A DNA stretch of 64,000 nt from Diadema setosum. Lineage: Eukaryota; Echinodermata; Echinoidea; Diadematoida; Diadematidae. Shown in pieces: positions 47,670 through 59,256 of the stretch. A program made the translations under genes and the position numbers. The notes beneath the pieces are model-generated. The model did no database searches, had not been told where the DNA came from, and was given only the letters and a program-made list of their open reading frames with translations. How positions within the stretch are numbered: the stretch's first letter is position 1; every line of letters starts with the position of its first letter. The stretch spans positions 18,550,844-18,614,843 of the forward strand of contig CM067075.1 of the NCBI GenBank assembly GCA_033980235.1. The letters run 5' to 3'.

Positions 47670-48883
47670 GCAGCATTTACTGTTGGTCTATTCCCAGGTG
47701 AGATAGTCTGAGCATTGAAACAATCAAGGGTGGACAAACAAATGGTTGATAATGATGATGGTTTTCTAAGTGTCACTTCAAACTTTCAGAAAAGTTTAGT
47801 CAAGGAACACAATTTGTCAAAAAATAAATCGGTACATTCATACAGTATTAGAAAATAAGAAATAAAAAATAAAGACCAACTATGCTAAAATATCTCCTTC
47901 ATGGTCATATGAAATAAGTCATCTCATTGCATCTAGTGGAACATGCAAAGGTAATCTAGGGATCAATTTAAGCCCATGATGAATTGCCTGCACTGTTTAT
48001 ATACCTGTAGCTATTCTACATGTATATATAGGGTTGTAATCAATAAATCCCCTTTCTATTTAAAAGACATCATTACTCCATAAATAACGTACAAACCTAC
48101 GAGAAACCTCTGCTGAGATTCTGATTATGCATTTCCTTATCATGGTACCAATTTAATACACCTGTCATGATATGGAGATCGTTCTTTTGCAGTTGCAGCA
48201 CCAATTTTGTGGAATATTACTACTCATTGATTATTACTATGTTGCCACACAAACTTACAGCCGAGACATACACTAAACAATTTGTAGAACTTTGAAAAGT
48301 TATACAGGCATCCTCCCCCCCCCCCCCCAGATGTCCAGGAAGACTTGTAAAGCACATATAGAATCATTTGCACTAAAATGTTAATTCTATTTCCACAACA
48401 GTAAAAGCATGGACCTAATATACAAGGACATTCATCGTATTGTTAAATTAATTCATGCACCTGTACATATCAAAAACGCAGCAAAGACAATTTTAGCATG
48501 CTTCACTGCTTTGATCTCATGATCGTCACTGCCAGCAAGCCGGGAGAAGAACAAGATGGAGATTTGAGAAATCTAGAACTATATGCGCAGAAGAAAATAA
48601 CTCACAAAAATCAAGTAAAGTGAATGTGCAATTGTGGTGTATGTTAGGAAATCATGCCTCAAAACAATTTCGCTTGGGAGAAGCAGGCAGTTTTTAAAAG
48701 AAAGCTAACATTTTGGCAGAATGATTGTCATTTGAGATCTCAATATTTCACTTTTTCCGCAGCTTATTCCAGAGCAAAAAAGGGACGGTAATGGTAGAGA
48801 ACAGGTATATCTTTCCATGCGTGTGCGAAAATGTGCGAATCAGCAATTACCCATCTTTTGACACAAAATTTGTCATGATCTCA
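47670..48883. other. Unassigned stretch upstream of the LYR gene
   Basis: No repeat ends or gene seen. A 14-base C-run lies at 48315-48328. Probably contains intron or 5' UTR of the minus-strand LYR gene. Confidence 0.35.
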
Positions 48884-49041
48884 GGGGGGTGTTTCATCAA
48901 CGTTTGTCAGCGCTGACAATCACCATAGTAACAGTCAGTAACCAGAGCATCTTAGCCAATCAAAACCAAGGATTTTGCTGAAATTGTCAGGCTAGCGTTG
49001 ACAACTTGTCAGCACTGGCAAATGTTGATGAAACACCTCCC
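48884..49041. mobile_element. Palindromic MITE (GGGGTGTTTCATCAACG ends)
   Basis: 158 bp. The first 36 bases (GGGGGGTGTTTCATCAACG...) and the last 36 are inverted repeats. The TGTTTCA start recalls the MITE at 148. Confidence 0.8.
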
Positions 49042-49624
49042 AGGTTTGCTGCTCCTCATCATCTGTATTTATTCAAAGACATTTCCGTCTGAAAAAAAAA
49101 AGAACATCAACGAAAGAAGACTAAAAATGGGGGAAACAATTCTTTTGTTAGTGACGATACATGATCACACAATCATTATTGTCCAGACACCTTAATGTAC
49201 TCATTAAGATGCACATAATCATGTGTCGGCGATGATGATTACATCAAAGAAAGACTGCCATGAACAGTCCATGTATATTAGGTCCATGGTAAGAGTAATT
49301 ATTTTTGGATGTGTACTGGTATATGAATGCAAATTATGTTGGATCAACAGAAACTTTAACAATTAATGCCAGTATGAGAATGCTGATGGAGTACAAAACG
49401 GCATTAGCGGTAGTCACTGGACAGTGTCAAATGCATCTGCTGAGCTTGAGCAGAAGTCTACAATTTACAAACAAAACATGTATACCCCGAGACCGAGCAT
49501 AATTTGCATGTTTAATCAAGATGCCTTTTGTTAGTCATATTAATATCACAGAAACATGCAAGTTATGCTGAGTTGAGGGGAATGTGCATCCCAATGTCTT
49601 TTGTTAAACATTAGTACTTTAGCA
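49042..49624. other. Unassigned stretch
   Basis: No gene or repeat recognised. Confidence 0.35.
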
Positions 49625-49810
49625 ATGATTGACGGATGAGGTCACAACAAGAATTTTTGTTTGGAAGGTTTTTTGTGGGCGTATCCAAGTAATCTGAAGA
49701 GAAATAGAATAAAAATTATTAAAAAATATATGGATTGTTTCTAGATATTTGTTTCACCTCAAAAGTGGTGTTAATGGTATCATGAATCAACACAAATCAA
49801 CATGCATTGA
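49625..49810 (+). repeat. Dispersed repeat (GTATCCAAGTAATCTGAAGA), copy 1
   Basis: Shared with 59040-59220 in the same orientation and with 58550-58751 in reverse, including TTGGAAGGTTTTTTGTGGGC and GGTATCATGAATCAACACAA. Confidence 0.7.
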
Positions 49811-50200
49811 ATGTCATAAAACCTTACTGCTACTAGACAGCTCAACGCTACGTGGAATGAATTAGGTCAGTTACTGATGTCTAGCGATTCTATAGTTTAG
49901 TAATGTACTAGAAATAGAATACCAGTACTAAAATACTTCAATGCTACAAAGTGGTACATACATTGTAATTAGCATCTGCAGCAGGTCATTCTACGCTACT
50001 TCTGTCAATTAAACTATTGTATCCTTCAACATTTCTACGACACCCATTACATTGGCATCACAATCTCTGATGATCTCAAGTGGGAAAAGCATACTGTAGA
50101 CCTATTGCCAAGACAACCTCAAAAGATAACTGGGTGCTAGTCCACCCTGCTGCAGAAATGCCACTTCTTTTTTCTGAACATCAAGAAAACAGCTTTACTA

Positions 50201-51362
50201 TACAGCGCACTCCTGCTATAACAAGGAAAAGTAGAAATTACGCGTTGCGTAATATATGTCCCCGCCGGAAGTAGCATTTAGTAGCAAAATGTACAATATA
50301 GGTAAAAAGATGAAGGTCAAAGGTCAAAGAAGTCAAAGGTTAAAATTCTATGTAGAAGTTTTGAAGCCCTCACCTAGTGCCATCACATAAAGCTAACGGA
50401 ATCGAAATCGGGTTAGAAATGGCGAAGGAGTAGCATTTTGTAGCCAATGTACAATATAGGTAAAAAAATCAAGGTCAAAGGTCAAAGAAGTCAAAGGTCA
50501 AAATTCTGTGTAGAAGTTTTGAAGCCCTCACCTAGTGCCATCACATAAAGCAAACGGAATCGAAATCGGGTTAGAAATGGCGAAGGAGTAGCATTTGGTA
50601 GCAAAATGTACAATACAGGTCAAAAATCAAGGTCAAAGGTCAAAGAAGTCAAAGGTCAAAATTCTGTGTAGAAGTTTTGAAGCCCTCACCTAGTGCCATC
50701 ACTTAAAGCAAACGGAATTGTAATCGGGTTACAAATGGCGAAGGAGTAGCATTTTGTAGGCAATGTACAATATAGGTCAAAAATCAAGGTCAAAGGTCAA
50801 AGAAGTCAAAGGTCAAAATTCTGTGTAGAAGTTTTGAAGCCCTCACCTAGTGCCATCATATAAAGCAAACGGAATCAAAATCGGGTTAGAAATGGCGAAG
50901 GAGTAGCATTTTGAAGCAAAATGTACAATATAGGTCAAAGGTCAAGGTCAAAGGTCACAACTGAAATTCTGTATAGAAGTTTCAAAGCTCCCATGTAGTG
51001 CTATCATATAAAGCAAACAGAATCAAAATCGGGTTAGAAATGGCGAAGGTGTAGCATTTTGAACATTTTGATCACACACGGATGCACACACGGACACACG
51101 GACGGACGGACACTCGGACGGACGGACACACGGACACACACACGTACGGAGCCCGTTTCATAGTCCCCTGCTCGAACTCGTTCGGCGGGGACAATAACGA
51201 ATGCGGTTATATCAAAATTCCGGTCACAACAAAGTAAAAATTCAGGCTGCAATATTATCCACTCTCTGTTTATTATTGCTATTTGTTCGGTTATAATGAA
51301 ATTTTGATATGATAACAGAAAACTGCTGGTCCCCAGCAGGACTTCGTTATGAGAGTGCAGTC
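50201..51362. mobile_element. Tc1/mariner-type MITE (CAGYGCACTCC), copy 2, interrupted
   Basis: Left end TACAGCGCACTCCTGCTATA at 50201; the body resumes at 51197 (AACGAATGCGGTTATATC) and ends near 51362. A family B element separates the two parts with no clear target duplication. Confidence 0.7.
50219..51197 (-). mobile_element. Helentron-like element, family B, copy 2
   Basis: Nearly base-for-base the same as 23837-24808: ATTACGC hairpin, CGGCGGGGAC motif, five ~158-bp units (50272, 50431, 50588, 50747, 50904, 51052), GGAC tract (about 51078-51140), GTCCCCGCCG hairpin. It sits in a mariner MITE and the flank reads across as A/A (T/T on the other strand) without a duplication, as reported for Helentrons. 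Confidence 0.72.
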
Positions 51363-51722
51363 ATTTTTTTACTTTAATGGCTCTCATTCCATGAAGTCAG
51401 ATGCAGTCTCTGCAAAACATATCCCCGACAACAAGATACAGACCGATCTTTCAATCAAACAACAGGAGCATGTATGGTGCAAAAACTTCGAGTTGATCAT
51501 GATCCGAGTTTAACATGGGAGTCGATGTAAAATGGTGATGTCAGCCAGGCAGGCCATGCCAGTAAGTAGCCACGCCATTTCTTCTCTAACAAAACTGCGC
51601 AGAAAAAACAGCGAACAATAAACTGCATGTCACATGAGCCTATATGAGCGATCAAACAATTGGATAGCGCTAGAATCTTTTCCAGTGTTGACTGTTGTGT
51701 TGTTTACCCAGGTGGCAGTACA

Positions 51723-51769
51723 ACCCCGGGGCGCTGTAACCAGTTAGTACTGGTACAGCGCCCCAGGGT
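51723..51769. repeat. 47-bp perfect-looking hairpin
   Basis: ACCCCGGGGCGCTGTAACC pairs with the complementary run ending at 51769 (GGTACAGCGCCCCAGGGT), with a loop of a few bases. High GC against an AT-rich background. Confidence 0.8.
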
Positions 51770-52369
51770 TTAATAGTGGCAGTAGACTCTCTAGTGCAGT
51801 AAACTTAGTACCGGTATTGACAATTTTAAATTTTTAGTAAAGATGATCTAACGTTAATAACTACTGTGCACTTGATTAGCCCACAGGACAGTCTCACAGA
51901 CGCATGATAGCATGCATGGTATCCCTGTTGCTGTCGGTACACAAGTGTCGCCTCTGGTAGGGCTAGCCTAACTGCAACCAACCCGAACGCGAATAACTGT
52001 GTACAAGGAGCGCCCCGGGGTTAGGGCTATATAGACATAAATTATGATGCACTAGGCTGCTGCAGGCGTGTCTTCATCAGCCCGAAGTTCGAACTAGCGG
52101 GATATTTTGCGGTCTGGGAAATTTAGCCCGATATTGCGAATGTGCATCTTCATCAGCTTGAAACAGCCCGAAATTTGACGTATGCATGCTTTGCATCACT
52201 CTTTAGTTCGAAAGTCCATTTCCCTGTACAAATCTCCCGTATGTAACAATACACAACAGACTGGTATGGACACGTGTTTAGGTACAGTAGGTATCAGAAG
52301 TCACAATTTCGATCGACTCACGTTCATCGCAACGATCTTGATTGTGTACACGATACATGTAATGGGCAA

Positions 52370-54400
52370 TTCCACGGTAACTGACGTTACGCGGAAGGAT
52401 TTCCATGAAATTGTTTATGTTGTAGTTTTGTGAATGAAAGCACCTGGAGCTTGTAATTAGCATTGATGAATAAATGAGTTCATGAAAGTGAAGGAATTGG
52501 TGGAAAGTTTTTCCCTCAAACTGCATTTCTTATCACATAGCAAGTGAAAATGTGTCGGTAAGTGACGTTACGGAAAAAGGACATGGGAAATTATGGTGTA
52601 GATTTAAATGGAAATATCTCATGTCCCTGACTTCTAACCTTAAAATGTGTTTAATATGGCAATATACGTAGGTTCTTAGGAAGAGGTGTGCAAAATAATG
52701 TGCACTTTAGAAATATCCTTTTAGCACCATGCCAATTTCAGTGAAGGCACGACGGTATTAACTGACGTTATGTAACTGACGTTACGCTTACATTTGCCAT
52801 AGGGTTTACACATGCAAAATCATGATTGGGAATAGTTTTGTGATATTTTATAATTCTGACCTTTCAGAGTTATGATTACACAGAGCCATTTAGATTTAGC
52901 AGTTCCAAGTATAGATATTGACATAACTAAGGTTTTTGTTTGTTTGTTTTTTTAAATGAACAGGAAAGTTTCTATCTATAGTGCCCCAGCCATAATACCC
53001 TGCAGTACTACACAAAACACAAATATTTTTGTGTGTGAAAAAAAATATCTTTCAGGTCATGGGAAAAAAACACATATAAACATCAACTCATAAATATGCA
53101 TAAATATGTAAGAAATCTACTGTGATATATTTCTTCTTCTTTTCTGTATTTTACTCCTTCTCCTTCAAGGCATAGTTAGGGCCACAAATAAAAAAAAATG
53201 ATCTCGATCATCAATTGATTTAAATGAATAGTGTTACACTTTTAATATTTTTTCTGTGAAGAAGAAACATTATGCTAATTTTCTGGTCAAAAGGGCATTA
53301 TTGGTTTATTCCTTGCTTGAAATAATACAATTGTTTTTCTTCTCCTTTTCACTGGTATATCAAGGCTTGCAAATACATCTCAGATACCAAGAAATAGAAC
53401 TTTGCAACGAAAGAATTCTAAGATCAATATAAACGAATCTTCCTGTTCATAATTATCATGTATTACAACATGTCCCTGCATGAATGAAATAAAGTAATCA
53501 ACAAATCTGAACAATTTTTTTTTAACCCTAGAATTACCTCTCACTTTGAGCAACATCAGTGTTAAGTTTCAAACACAGTACAGGCCATATGTACCATAAT
53601 ACAAGATGTGCCATATTAACTAAACCACACATTTAAGTGCAAGCGAAGAAATATATCTGTTTGTGCATTTGCCTTTAGGTAGAAACTTCACTTTTAGAAG
53701 CTTCCAGAAAAAGAGAAAAATGCTAGCAAAAGCAATCATTAGTAAAGATTATAAAATTGTTGGTATACAGCTGTACACAAGCTTTTTAATAGAAAAGGGT
53801 GGTTACCATGCAACCACATCATTGATTAGGCCTACAAACTTTGGTAGCTTTATCATCTCATAGGACTGTGAATGTACTGCATAGTAATTTGAGTGCATAT
53901 ATTGCATGTGGTATACCTAAACTTCCAGATGATTTAACCTTGTGCTGAACTTGTGCTGAACCGAAAATCAAAAGCTAAAGCCTCCTCCCCCCAAAAATGA
54001 TACTTATAATAAGTAAATAAATAAATAAATTAAAATAAAATAAAACGGAAAAAAAAAATTATCCATGGACATACCATGTGATCGTCCATGAACCTTTGAC
54101 TTCCCAGATGTATTGAAATGGCCTTAAGTCAAAAAAACTGCCTCTGTTATAATTACTGTCATGGTAACTGACGTTTGTACTGGTATATGACGTTTCGGTA
54201 AGTGACGTTACACATTTTGAAGTGTTCATTTTGACTCTTCAGTATGCCAAGACCACAAGTAAATTTATCCTTATTTCTGGTATTGAAAGGAAGGCATATG
54301 GGCATACATTAGAAATCCCAACTTACATCATACAGCTCACTTTCTTTGATGAATAAAGTTGAATATTCCTTGTTTTTGGTAACTGACGTTACATCCATCA
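52370..54400. repeat. Region with recurring GTAACTGACGTTAC motif
   Basis: GGTAACTGACGTTAC or one-base variants occur at about 52377, 52557, 52756, 52770, 54165, 54208 and 54378. The motif is an inverted repeat (GTAAC/GTTAC) and holds a CRE half-site TGACG. No element ends were found. Confidence 0.55.
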
Positions 54401-54434
54401 TTGTCAAACTAATTAAAAGTTTTTATCAAATTCT

Positions 54435-54489
54435 TTAAAGCAACCAGCTGCCGGTCCCGAGCATTTCGTTTAATGGGAGTGCACTGTAT
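54435..54489. mobile_element. Tc1/mariner-type MITE right-end fragment
   Basis: Ends GGGAGTGCACTGTA, preceded by CAGCTGCCGGTCCCGAGC as in the copy at 12692. The left part is missing. Confidence 0.6.
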
Positions 54490-54821
54490 ACTAAGTTAAA
54501 TACATGTACACAGCTACCCTAAGACTAACTACACGCAGCCGCTGTCGCGGCTGCACCTCTACTCCTTCGCAGACGTTGTTATTTTCAGCGGTGGGTGTAC
54601 GTTTCCTTCATGAATATCTTTATTAATTGTGGAAAACTAAAATATAAGGAATCCCCATAATCTATGATAATCATTCAATAATCGTTATGCGTATTTTTTT
54701 TTTATTACGTCAAAAACCCACCGAAATCCGTCCTTAAAATCAGGTCTGTAAGCGTCCGTATTGCTTCACTCCTCATCTTCTGCGTGTTATTGAATAGCAA
54801 TCACTCTCCTATACTACAACG

Positions 54822-54877
54822 TAGCTAGTCGGAGCGGAAGTGGATGAGCTAGTCGGAGCGGAAGTGACGTCAAATCA
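54822..54877. promoter_or_regulatory. ETS/CRE composite, candidate promoter
   Basis: The 19-mer GCTAGTCGGAGCGGAAGTG occurs twice (54823 and 54848). The second copy runs into TGACGTCA, giving CGGAAGTGACGTCA at 54859-54872, a joined ETS and CREB/ATF site typical of housekeeping promoters. It lies between the minus-strand LYR gene and the plus-strand CYP20A1-like exon, so a divergent promoter is possible. No transcription start can be fixed. Confidence 0.45.
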
Positions 54878-55440
54878 TGAGAGCAGCACGCGCGGAAATA
54901 CATGTACGTAGAAGACGACAAGCTTTACGTAACACAAGAAACGCACGGGCGTACGTAAAATGTTACCACGGTACCTCGGGTTGAGCGTTCGTGGTAGTTC
55001 GTTGATTTTGTGAATCATCGCACAATCTACTCCGAAAAATTCAACAATAAGGTTTGGATACCAACAAAACACCAAATTCAACTCAACCATCAGCAAAATA
55101 CGATATAGGTGGGTGGTATTACTGTTAAAATCAAACAAAATAAAAGACATTTTTGTGGTCTTGCAGTCAAAAGCGACGGTCGTTTACAACGTTTAAACAC
55201 TAGTACATGTCAGACTGCTGTTTGCACAGCGGTCTTACCTATGCCTAAGACTAGCCCGACCAGACACTGTTATAATATGTTGTGCAAATACATACGTACA
55301 GCGACTGGGCTGTATATAGTTACCCTTCTTCTTCTTCTTCTGATTAAGTCTGCCTCCTTCAATAGACTGAAGATTCTTGCAGACTGGTGCTATTTACATT
55401 ATAATACAATTTATTTACAGATATTTACAAGCACATAGAA
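54878..55440. other. Unassigned stretch next to the ETS/CRE site
   Basis: Modest CpG content, no clear exon. Could hold first untranslated exons of flanking genes. Confidence 0.3.
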
Positions 55441-55455
55441 AATTTGACGAAAAAA

Positions 55456-57660
55456 CTAGCCACTGTGATCAACCGTTAGACGGTTTCGAAATGATCCCAC
55501 AGATGGCGCTGAAACAATTTCTGACGACAGGGAATTCCAGTTCCTTACAGTTCTTGGGAAGAACGAATGGCGATGCGATTCAGTTCTCGAATATGGTACC
55601 TGATAGGAGTGTGGTTGCGAGGCTCTCGTTAACTGAGTAGCCTGTTTGATAATATAGTCCTGTGCTGAAAGAGGAGTGAGATTATTGTGTATTTTGTACA
55701 TCATAATTAGCCTGTCATTTTCTCTGCGCTGTTCCAGAGTGGTCCAATTAAGTTCTTGTAGCATTTTGGTGACAATCGAGGTGTTATGGAAGTGATTTAA
55801 AGTGAATCGCGCAGCTCTTCTCTGGACCATTTCCACTTGGTGGATTAGGTTCTTGGTAGATGGGTCCCAAACTGTGGAAGCATACTCGACAATTGGTCGA
55901 ACCGTTTTGTAAGCTGGGGCTTTAACATCAGAAGATTTTATGCGAAGATTGCGTTTTAGAAATGCAAGCACGTTATTGGCTTTATTGACAGTATTGTTGA
56001 TGTGTTGATGTGTTGATGCTACATGACATGTGTTGATGTTGATGTGTTGTTGATGATGTTGTTGATGTTGTTGTTGTGTTGTGATGTTGATGTGTTGTTG
56101 TTGTTGTTGTTGTTGATGTGTTGATGTTGATGCATGTATTGTTGATGTGTTGTATTGTTGATGTGCTTTATTGACAGTATTGTTGATGTGTTGGGTCCAC
56201 TTCAAATCAGAAGTTATGGTTACACCCAAGTACTTCACGGATTCAACAGATTCAAGAGGGGCGTTATTTAGATGATACATGTGTTGCACCCTACTTCTTT
56301 TCCTGGATATTGTCAAAACCTTACACTTATCTGTGTTCAAATCCATCATCCATTTTTTCGCCCAGTCACCAATTTTGTTTAGGTCCTCTTGAAGATTTTG
56401 CGTATGATGTTGATTGTCGATGGTCATGTAAGAAATTGCATCATCGGCAAAAAGGCAAACCTTTGACGCGAGACCATCAGGCAAGTCATTGATGTATAGT
56501 AGAAAGAGGCAAGGCTCAAGAACCGATCCCTGATGCACTCCAGATCCTATACCGCTACTGAAGAAGATTTAATACCATCCAAAACGACCCTCTGACTTCT
56601 TCCATTGAGAAAACTTTGAATCCATTTCAGATTTTTCCCCCTGATACCGTAGTAGTCCAGTTTACGTAAAAGCCGCTCATGTCCAACCTTGTCAAAAGCT
56701 TTTGAAAAATCCATGACTATCGTTTGATGCCCTGCATCCAAGTTCCTATGTAAATCGCTTGTGAAACCAAGTAATTGTTGTTCACATGACATGTTCTTAC
56801 GGAAGCCATATTGCAGGGGAAAAATGATGTTATTTTCGTCCCCGTGCTTCATAATTTTGCTGGCTAAAATGTGCTCCATTAGTTTACAGCAAATACATGT
56901 CAGCGAAATGGGGCGGTAGTTTACAGGAGTAGATCGATTACCTTTCTTGTAGACTGGTACAACATTTGCTTCACGCCAATCATTTGGTATTTCACTTAAT
57001 TCATACGACAACCGGAATATATTGCAAAGAATTGGAGCCAGAATTTTTGCCAGCTGCTTCAAGACTCGTGGAGTTATACCATCCGGTCCAGGGGCCTTGC
57101 ATGTCTTCAAACCACAATTACACAAAGCAACTTCTCTAGGCCTACACCCTTTGCTTTGATGTAAACAAAATATCCTCCATTTCTTCAAAGTGGCCGTAAA
57201 GTGCACAATTGCCGGTTTCCGGTAGTAAGTCATTCGGTATGGGAGTTTCCTTGGTGAAAACACTTTTGAACTGTTGGTTCAAAGCTTCAGCTTTTGCAAC
57301 GGTACTGGATCAGTAATCGTAATTACCATCACTTTTCAGTTCTCTTATTCCGTGTTGTGTTTGATGAAGCCCCAAAATCTCTTCATACTCTCAAATTCTG
57401 TGGTATCTTCATCGATAGAAAAAAGAGATTCCACATAATTCCAATAAGCCCTCCTTAGCTCCTGTTGCATTGATTTCTTAACTGCTTTCAACTCTTCCTC
57501 CAATTGAAAAGGGACTAAAGTCTACCCCGTGGTTTCTCAATTTCATGTTCCGACTTTTTTTGTTCAACTGCAATCTAGACTATCTCTCCTTTTGTCTTGA
57601 TCAACCTTTTAATCTTGTTTGAAATCCAAGGTATGTCATTCTTTTTGGACCCTAAGACCT
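55456..57660 (-). pseudogene. Decayed LINE (reverse transcriptase, 5' truncated)
   Basis: On the minus strand a LINE ORF without its endonuclease. From 57660 to 57264 the frame is broken by several stops. 57263-56547 encodes RT with KAPGPDGI, NYRPISLTCICCK, YGFRKNMSCE and MDFSKAFDKV. A short break at 56539-56546 precedes 56538-55456, which has LFLLYINDLPDG, the catalytic FADD, KYLGV and the C-terminal EYASTVWDP and NWNSLSSEI blocks. An expanded TGTTGATG-type minisatellite (55985-56170) inserts His/Gln/Asn-rich sequence without closing the frame. Probably a Jockey/CR1-group element, not active. Confidence 0.85.
55985..56175 (-). repeat. TGTTGATG/TGTTGT minisatellite within LINE ORF
   Basis: Imperfect units of TGTTGATG and TGT. 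The flanking text for HINNTVNKA is present on both sides, so the tract seems to have grown by duplication of a LINE segment. Confidence 0.75.
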
Positions 57661-58549
57661 TACATCAAAGATCCTAAACTCCATAGGATCTTTGCTTACA
57701 TGATTACACACTCTCGATTACTCACCCATCCCCAATCACAATTACCCAATCAAAGAATGCTTACTCTGCATATCTTATCTTCAACTTGGCTGCTCGAAGC
57801 TCGTTGCATGTCTGCAGCTAGTTCATGGACATGGCAAACGTACGTGTACTAGTAATCGGGTCACCATTGATCACGTGACGGAAAGTCACCTGATAATTTT
57901 ACTGTGTATACAAAGCTAGCTACTACACTGTAGTACAGTTGTACTAGCTGGATGAACAAGTTTCGTCGCGCGCGCTCCACATCTCCGATCTACCGCACTC
58001 CAACTACGTACTAACAAGGGACAGAGCATGCTAGCACGTTTAAGACTGTCCAGAGCAAAAAATTTACATCATAGTCAGATTACAACGCTCCACAACAGCA
58101 ACCAGCATCCGACTACAGTTCTGTAAGTTGTATGGATCTAGGCCTATCTACGTGTTGCGTTTAATCCGTGTCTTCAATTTGACAATGGAGCCATAATTAA
58201 AGCCAGTAGATTTTTTGTCTTGAACACACATAAAAAAAAGAGGCCCAGGCCCAAGCAATGATGATGTGGCCTGCCTGCTCCTGAGAAGGCGTTATATCCC
58301 CCTACACCACGGGCACGGCCAGCGCCACGGATAAGCGATACACGTAGCGTAGCGTAGTGTCACGGCTCGTACGCATACGCATACATGACGTAGAACAAAG
58401 CTGCAAAGGCTCCTTGCTTGCGAGCAGCCAAACTCATGAACTTCAGTGCTAAAAAGTAAAAGCGTTTGCCGCCTACTTCACCAGACAGCTACTTAGTCCA
58501 GTATCGTGTTGTGTGTGTAAAAAGGTTTTTATACAATTACAAATGAATG
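57661..58549. other. Unassigned stretch, CpG-containing
   Basis: 58290-58390 has CACGGATAAGCGATACACGTAG-like CpG-rich sequence and GCGTAGC repeats. No exon is evident; 5' exons of the CYP20A1-like gene could lie here. Confidence 0.3.
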
Positions 58550-59220
58550 TTGATTTGTATTGATTCATGATTCCCTTGATGTGAATGATGATCAACATCA
58601 CTAGACTATATGTGGTGAAACGAATATCTAGAAACAATCCATAGTCTAGTGTTTTTTTAATAATTTTTCTTCTCTTTTTCTTCAGATTACTTGGACAGTG
58701 TTGGATATGCCCACAAAAAACCTTCCAAACTAAGATTCTGGTTGTGACCTCGGTTACAGCTCGTTATTCCGAAGGCTCTTTATTCCTAAGATTAATTATT
58801 CCGAAGGTTCATTGTTCAGAATTTCATTTTCGGATTAACCAATCTTCGGAGTAATGAACCTTCGGAATAACGCCACAAATTTTCGGATTAACGTACCCTT
58901 TTTCATTTTCGGATGAACGAACCTCTAGGTATAGGGAATTTGTGTGTTTCGGATTAACGACCCTTCGGAATAACAAACTTTCGGAATAGCGAACCTTCGG
59001 AATAAACGAACAGCACCCGTGACCTCATCTGTCAATCATTGCTAAATTAAAGTGTTTTTTTTTTGTGTGTGTGTGTGTGGGTGTATCCAAGTAATCTGAA
59101 GAAAAATAGAACAACAATTATTTAAAAATATTTGGATTGTTTCTGGATATTCATTTCAACGCAAAAGTGATGTTGAGGGTATCATGAATCAACACAAATC
59201 AACATGCATTTGGTATGATT
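58550..59220. repeat. Inverted pair of the GTATCCAAGTAATCTGAAGA repeat
   Basis: 58550-58751 is a minus copy and about 59050-59220 a plus copy of the repeat at 49625. The minus copy continues at 59019-59045 beyond a nested MITE. Confidence 0.65.
58752..59018. mobile_element. MITE of TTCGGAATAACGAACC motifs, 8-bp target duplication
   Basis: Flanked by GTGACCTC (58744-58751 and 59019-59026). Ends GGTTACAGCTCGTTATTCCG and the near complement of GGGTGCTGTTCGTTTATTCC. The interior repeats CTTCGGAATAACGAACC-like units in both orientations. The copy of the host repeat at 49625 lacks it. An 8-bp duplication would fit hAT. Confidence 0.7.
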
Positions 59221-59256
59221 TGTATGTCAAAACCTTTAACATCAGTTTCACGAATA

